Shown here piece after piece: positions 59,930 to 64,000 of a stretch of DNA of 64,000 nucleotides (positions are counted from its first letter, which is position 1; each line of letters starts with the position of its first letter). The position numbers and the translations under genes are program-made. The notes beneath the pieces are model-generated. The model ran no database searches, was not told the DNA's origin, and saw only the letters and a program-made list of their open reading frames with translations. Source of the stretch: JBBQWZ01 sp038210135 (lineage in GTDB: Bacteria > Acidobacteriota > Terriglobia > Bryobacterales > Bryobacteraceae); contig JBBQWZ010000023.1 in NCBI GenBank assembly GCA_038210135.1, positions 1 to 64,000 of the forward strand. Direction: 5' to 3'.

Positions 59930-61756
59930 CTATCGCAGCGCCGCGGTCGCGACGCCTTGCGGGCGGTGCGCCACGGCCGGCTTCGCCGCGGGCTTGCGCG
60001 CCGCGACGGGCTGGCGGGCGGCTGCCGGACGACGGACGGCAGTGTGCGTAGCCGCGACCGGCTTCGCTTTCGAACGGACTCCGCTCGATGCCACCGGTTT
60101 CGCTCCGTTGTGCTGCGCGACGGCCGTTCGCGCCACAGCCGTACGTGCGACAGGACGCTTTCCTCTACGAACGTTGGCCGGCGAAGCGCCGTAGGTCTTG
60201 GGCAGGAAACTTTGGTCGGTCTGGTACGCGGCGGGAATAATCAGCATCTCGCCGGTCTCTGGTGCAACCACTTCGCGGTTGACGGCCGTGATCGAAGTCG
60301 TAGGCATGCCGTAGCGCTTGGCTATGGACGCCAGCGTTTCGCCGTGTCCCACTCTGTGCATCCGCCAGGTGGCGCGATGCGATTCCGGCACCAGCGCGAA
60401 CGCGGTTTCGACGTTCCCGCGCGCGCCCTTTGGCACATGCAATTCGTAGCCGGCCGGCGCAACCGGCTTCAGCAGCGCGGGATTCAACTCGCGGATCTCC
60501 GACAGCGGGCGATCGGCGGCGTCCGCGATCAGCGCGATATGCGTGGGCGCCAACAGCTTGATCGTTTCCCACTCGAGAGCCGGATCCGGAACGACGGTAT
60601 CCAGTCCGTAGCTCGCCGCGTTCTTCAACATAATCGTCATCGCGACAATGATCGGAACATAGTTGGTGGTTTCCTTCGGCAGCACGCCCAGCGCGCGCAA
60701 CTTCCAGAAATCGGCATAGCCGGTGCGGGCGATCGCGTGTTCTACGCAATAAGGTCCGCAATTGTAGGCTGCGATGGCAAGATACCAGTCGCCGAACTGA
60801 TTGTAGAGATCGTGCAGGTGGCGGGCAGCGGCGCGCGTGGATTTCTCGGGGTCCAACCGGTCGTCTGTCGCCGCCGTCTGGTTCAAACCGTATTCACGCC
60901 CGCGGAACTGAACGAACTGCCACATGCCGACGGCCTTCTTATTGGATACAGCGCGCGGCAGGAAGCCCGATTCCGCCTGCGCCAGGAAAATCAGTTCCTG
61001 CGGAACCCCTTCCTCGCCCAGGATCCGTTGAATCATCGGCAGGTAGCGGCCAGCTCGTTTCAGACCGCCGATGATCGTACGCCGTCCGCGATCGCTCGAA
61101 AAGAAATTGATATAGCTGGTCACCGCGTCGGCTTCTTCGAGCGGAAGGCCCGAGGCTGTTACGCGAACCTCTTCGGTGACTTTCTTCTTCAGTTCCGGAT
61201 CCACAGGAAGCGAGAGGTTCAGCAGGTTTTCGAGCGGAGCCTTGTCGTAGGCGACCTTGTCCTGCGAATCGGACGCGCCCAGCCCATCCAGATCGTAGTG
61301 AAAGATGTCGTCCACCATTTGTTCCAGGCGGCGTTCGAGACGCGCGCGCTCAAGACCCGGTTCCGGCAGCGCTTCGCGGGCACCTTGGCCATCCTTCGGG
61401 CCTAGCAGGATATCGATGGCGCGATTAAACGCGCGGCGGGCTTCGTCTACCTTGCCGTCCTGATACGCCTTCTTGCCCTGCGCGAAGAATTCGTCCGCCT
61501 GGCGGAGGCGGAAATCGACGTCCGACGGCCTGGTCAGCTTCGGAATTCCGTCGAGTTCCAGACTTGCGCTGGATCTTCCATACGGGTCCGGCTCAATTTG
61601 CGGGGTGTCGGTGATCAGAGGAGCGGGCGGAAGGGGCTTCGCGGCGGGAGGCATGAAGTTCATGCGATAGACCGGCTTCTTCGCGGCGTGCAGAGCCGGG
61701 AGAAAACCCATCCCGACGACCGCCAGAACAGAGAAGGAACGTGGAAGGATTCGCAT
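59930..61756 (-). CDS. Membrane-bound lytic murein transglycosylase (MltD-type) with LysM and basic tail
   Basis: The 608-aa protein has a signal peptide and a helical N-terminal region. The Slt-type catalytic domain has Glu262 in LIFLAQAESGFLPRAVS, then GMWQFVQFRGREYGL, RLDPEKSTRAAARHL and AIAAYNCGP. One LysM domain follows (near 460-510; HRVGHGETLASIAKRYGM). The C-terminal ~80 residues are a low-complexity, Ala/Arg/Lys/Pro tail (e.g. KPVAATHTAVRRPAAARQ) resembling histone-H1-like linkers. It cleaves glycan strands with 1,6-anhydro formation. The tail may bind the sacculus or anionic polymers. Confidence 0.92.
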   Translation of the reverse strand: MRILPRSFSVLAVVGMGFLPALHAAKKPVYRMNFMPPAAKPLPPAPLITDTPQIEPDPYGRSSASLELDGIPKLTRPSDVDFRLRQADEFFAQGKKAYQDGKVDEARRAFNRAIDILLGPKDGQGAREALPEPGLERARLERRLEQMVDDIFHYDLDGLGASDSQDKVAYDKAPLENLLNLSLPVDPELKKKVTEEVRVTASGLPLEEADAVTSYINFFSSDRGRRTIIGGLKRAGRYLPMIQRILGEEGVPQELIFLAQAESGFLPRAVSNKKAVGMWQFVQFRGREYGLNQTAATDDRLDPEKSTRAAARHLHDLYNQFGDWYLAIAAYNCGPYCVEHAIARTGYADFWKLRALGVLPKETTNYVPIIVAMTIMLKNAASYGLDTVVPDPALEWETIKLLAPTHIALIADAADRPLSEIRELNPALLKPVAPAGYELHVPKGARGNVETAFALVPESHRATWRMHRVGHGETLASIAKRYGMPTTSITAVNREVVAPETGEMLIIPAAYQTDQSFLPKTYGASPANVRRGKRPVARTAVARTAVAQHNGAKPVASSGVRSKAKPVAATHTAVRRPAAARQPVAARKPAAKPAVAHRPQGVATAALR

Positions 61757-62011
61757 TCTTCGCTTATAGCCTCATAAGTCTTTGAAGGCCCTAGTCTAAC
61801 CGAACCTTGGGGCACGGTGCAACCAGATTCGATCTTCGTACTGGGCCACTAGTTAGAGGATCGGAACGCTTCGTGAATTGCTATAGGGGATATGCCTCTT
61901 CTTACTCCGGGAAAAACGAAGCCAATCTCATCTTAAGTCCTTGTCATAAAACAAGTTGCTCTCGAACAAAGATCCGCCTTGCCATCCGCGATCCGGCGTA
62001 AAACGTTCGTC

Positions 62012-62275
62012 TTACCGATCAAACTCGAACCCGGCTTGGAACTCCATTCCCACCTGTCGGCAGTGCCGGACCGTTCCCGACCACTCGGACCGGTGTGACC
62101 AAACCCTGATCTGGCTTCCAACCGCAATCGGCTCCCGAATCCGTATGCACGCGCCGCCGGTCGATACGTCCTCGAAGAACGCCAATTGTGTTCTCTGCGG
62201 ACCGCCATCGGACGTCCAACTGACTTGCGCCCGCAAAACCAGCGGCCTTCGATATTGCAGCCGTTGATTGCGCAC
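62012..62275 (-). CDS. PilZ-domain protein (c-di-GMP binding)
   Basis: The 87-aa protein (GTG 62275 with AAGGG five bases upstream) consists of one PilZ domain. It has the RxxxR element Arg5-Leu-Gln-Tyr-Arg9 and the [D/N]xSxxG element Asp36-Val-Ser38-Thr-Gly-Gly41, the two motifs that bind cyclic di-GMP. A longer frame to 62341 crosses the start of miaA on the other strand and adds nothing conserved. It is a stand-alone adaptor; the output partner is not encoded nearby. Confidence 0.82.
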   Translation of the reverse strand: MRNQRLQYRRPLVLRAQVSWTSDGGPQRTQLAFFEDVSTGGACIRIREPIAVGSQIRVWSHRSEWSGTVRHCRQVGMEFQAGFEFDR

Positions 62276-62332
62276 ATGACCCTTATCGACGAAACTGCTC
62301 GAAGGTCTCAAGCGACTTGCTAGGCTAAAACG

Positions 62333-63295
62333 GTGGACCAACCCTTGCTGGTGATCCTCGGTCCGACCGGATCCGGCAAATCAGGGCTGGCCTTATTCCT
62401 GGCTTCGGAATTTCCAGCCGAGATCGTCAGCTGCGATTCGCTCCAGATCTTTCGCGGGTTCGACGTCGGGACCGCGAAAGTCGATGACGCGGCGAGGAAC
62501 CAGGTCCGGCATCATTTAATAGATGTCGCCGATCCAGCCGAGACCTTCACAGCCGGTGACTATTCCCGCCAGGCGCGGGAGGCGATCCGCGACATCGCAG
62601 GCCGCGGAATCCTGCCGATCGTGACCGGCGGAACCGGATTTTATCTGCGCACTCTGCTCGACGGACTCGCCACCGCTCCACCGCGTGACGAAGAATTGCG
62701 CGAGCGGCTTCTGGCGCGCGAGACCAAACGACCCGCCTCGCTGCATCGAATCCTCCGCCGCCTCGACGCGAATTCCGCGCGCCGCATTCACGCGAATGAC
62801 AAACAGAAGTTGATTCGCGCCATCGAAATCACCATTCGTGCGCGCAAGCCGATGACGGAAGTTCATCGCGAAACACCCGAGCCTCTCACCGGATTCGATG
62901 TCTTGAAAATTGGTTTGAATCCGCCGCGAACACAATTGCATGACAGGTTGAACGAACGTTCGGCGTGGATGTTCATGAACGGACTTCTGCCCGAGGTGAG
63001 CGGCCTGCTCGCCTCCGGCCTCACTGGAAATGAAAAACCATTTGAGTCGCTTGGATACAAACAAGCGCTTACGGTAATGCGATCCACAGCTTCAGTGGAA
63101 GACGCGATTGCTTCGACACAACTCGAAACACGGCAATATGCGAAACGCCAAATGACGTGGTTTCGCAGGGAAAATGGCGTATTTTGGATGAACGGCTTCG
63201 GCCATAGTCCGGAAACGAGACAACAGGCGCTCCATAGTGTCCGCTCCTGGCACGAACATTTTAGCCATCGATTGTTTACCGAAAAAACATCGTAA
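62333..63295 (+). CDS. miaA: tRNA dimethylallyltransferase
   Basis: The 320-aa enzyme transfers a dimethylallyl group to A37 of tRNAs that read UNN codons. Family motifs are the P-loop GPTGSGKSG (10-18), SCDSLQIFRGFDVGTAK, VTGGTGFYLRTLLDGL, and the C-terminal QTRQYAKRQMTWFRRE-like segment (here LETRQYAKRQMTWFRRE). The start is a GTG at 62333 with a weak upstream AGG. Its length fits the family (about 310). Confidence 0.96.
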   Translation: MDQPLLVILGPTGSGKSGLALFLASEFPAEIVSCDSLQIFRGFDVGTAKVDDAARNQVRHHLIDVADPAETFTAGDYSRQAREAIRDIAGRGILPIVTGGTGFYLRTLLDGLATAPPRDEELRERLLARETKRPASLHRILRRLDANSARRIHANDKQKLIRAIEITIRARKPMTEVHRETPEPLTGFDVLKIGLNPPRTQLHDRLNERSAWMFMNGLLPEVSGLLASGLTGNEKPFESLGYKQALTVMRSTASVEDAIASTQLETRQYAKRQMTWFRRENGVFWMNGFGHSPETRQQALHSVRSWHEHFSHRLFTEKTS

Positions 63296-63312
63296 TCGCG
63301 GAACGATTTGCC

Positions 63313-63339
63313 CCTCGCACCGTATATACCGGTGTGAGG
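63313..63339. terminator. Stem-loop downstream of miaA
   Basis: CCTCGCACCG and CGGTGTGAGG form a 10-bp stem (one G-T pair) around a 7-nt loop, 17 bp after the miaA stop. The U-tract is missing, so termination efficiency is uncertain. Confidence 0.5.
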
Positions 63340-63511
63340 CTTCTGGAGCCTCCATCAGCAGCAAAGCAGCATTCAACGACGACGGCATAGCGGCCGTTCG
63401 CTGTTGACTAGAACGACGAAGGGTTCCAGATTCCCTGCGTTTTCAGAAGGCCGGCGTCATCGGCCAAAGTGTGCCCGGACGCCAAGAAAGTGAATTAGGA
63501 GTTCAGAACAA

Positions 63512-63856
63512 ATGAGAAAATTGTTGTTGTCTTTCGCTACCGTCGCACTCGTCATCGCCAGCGCCGCCGGCGCCGGCACGAAGGTCACGTTGTTTGAGAA
63601 GTCGTTCATCGGCGGAGAAGAGCTCAAGCCCGGTGAATACAAGATCGAAGTGAACGGCGACAAGGCCACGATCAAGAGCGGCAAGCAGGTGATCGAAGCT
63701 ACCGTGAAGACCGAGACCGGAAGCGAGAAATTCGGCGCGACCTCTGTCCGCTATGGCAACGCAGACGGCAAATACCGTGTTCAGGAAATTCGTCTCGGTG
63801 GCACCAAGACCACTCTCGTATTCACGGGCGAGTCTACTTCCGTCGGCTCGAAATAA
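63512..63856 (+). CDS. Small exported protein, unknown (common in Acidobacteria)
   Basis: The 114-aa protein has a signal peptide (MRKLLLSFATVALVIASAAG) and a small beta-rich mature part beginning TKVTLFEKSFIGGEELKPGE, rich in Lys, Gly and Thr. AGGAG lies ten bases before the ATG. The FxxG-xELKPGEYKIEV pattern is one I have seen in acidobacterial secreted proteins of unknown function, but I cannot name a family. A strong terminator follows at 63922. Confidence 0.75.
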   Translation: MRKLLLSFATVALVIASAAGAGTKVTLFEKSFIGGEELKPGEYKIEVNGDKATIKSGKQVIEATVKTETGSEKFGATSVRYGNADGKYRVQEIRLGGTKTTLVFTGESTSVGSK

Positions 63857-63921
63857 GCGCGGCATCGCCGGATCACGCGAATCCGGCATCGCGAAAACAA
63901 TCTTCCTCGCATGTTGGATGG

Positions 63922-63958
63922 GCCGGGTCCGCAAACCAGCGGATCCGGCTGTTTTTTT
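63922..63958 (+). terminator. Intrinsic terminator
   Basis: GCCGGGTCCGC-AAACCA-GCGGATCCGGC is an 11-bp stem (one G-T pair) followed by TGTTTTTTT, about 65 bp after the stop of the exported-protein gene. Confidence 0.9.
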
Positions 63959-64000
63959 GGTCACCGCGAAACCGGTCCCACCAATGAAAAAGGGGCGACG

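Overview
The window is GC-rich, gene-dense bacterial chromosome. It most resembles an Acidobacteriota genome of the Solibacter/Bryobacter type. That placement is inferred from the mix of genes: Oar-type TonB-dependent receptors with an N-terminal carboxypeptidase-regulatory domain, a PEP-CTERM protein, tandem PQQ-type propellers, many exported proteins of unknown function, and frequent GTG/TTG starts. No rRNA, plasmid or phage marker and no CRISPR array is visible. The only RNA gene seen is tRNA-Val(CAC), at 3797-3873 on the minus strand.

Layout. 1-4 kb is a worn accessory stretch: a phosphatase-fold protein whose catalytic Cys is Gly, an acetyltransferase, a frameshifted TonB-receptor fragment, a PEP-CTERM protein and an insertion-sequence remnant next to tRNA-Val. 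4-14.8 kb is mostly housekeeping: coaA, an APC amino-acid permease, argS, a 2Fe-2S ferredoxin, a methyltransferase, a META lipoprotein, and a tdh-kbl operon that turns threonine into glycine and acetyl-CoA. 14.9-20.6 kb is a seven-gene minus-strand cluster. It combines polyamine synthesis (SpeD and a membrane SpeE-like enzyme) with an SPFH/zinc-ribbon protein, two zinc-ribbon DUF4178-like proteins, a DUF350 membrane protein and a 62-aa membrane peptide. An M36 metallopeptidase, an MFS transporter, an AlaC-like aminotransferase and an acetyltransferase follow.

28.1-42.6 kb is the most striking region. It holds one minus-strand run of six genes, every junction overlapping (four by 4 nt, one by 17 nt): a membrane-anchored beta-propeller, a VIT/von Willebrand A protein, a 2340-aa TPR protein, a 569-aa unknown, a minimal penicillin-binding transpeptidase and a SpoIID-type protein. 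All six have an export signal or signal anchor. They look like the parts of one envelope-associated assembly with a peptidoglycan-active end. I do not recognise a described system with this composition.

42.6-64 kb mixes conserved genes (ferrochelatase, rsmI, miaA, a MltD-type transglycosylase) with exported catabolic and unknown proteins: an amidase, an Oar-like receptor, an M24 peptidase, a tannase-family esterase, a PaaK-like ligase, two tandem PQQ-propellers carrying EF-hands, a PilZ protein and small membrane or secreted proteins. A second membrane-anchored, JAMM-derived protein at 44659-45864 matches the architecture of the one at 3931-4953.

Several short palindromic or direct repeats recur between genes: the CCCCGCCC palindrome, the CAGGCCGGAGGCC element, a GCACTTACTGCGC element and a 46-bp tandem repeat. 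All calls rest on reading the sequence and on remembered family signatures. No search was run.
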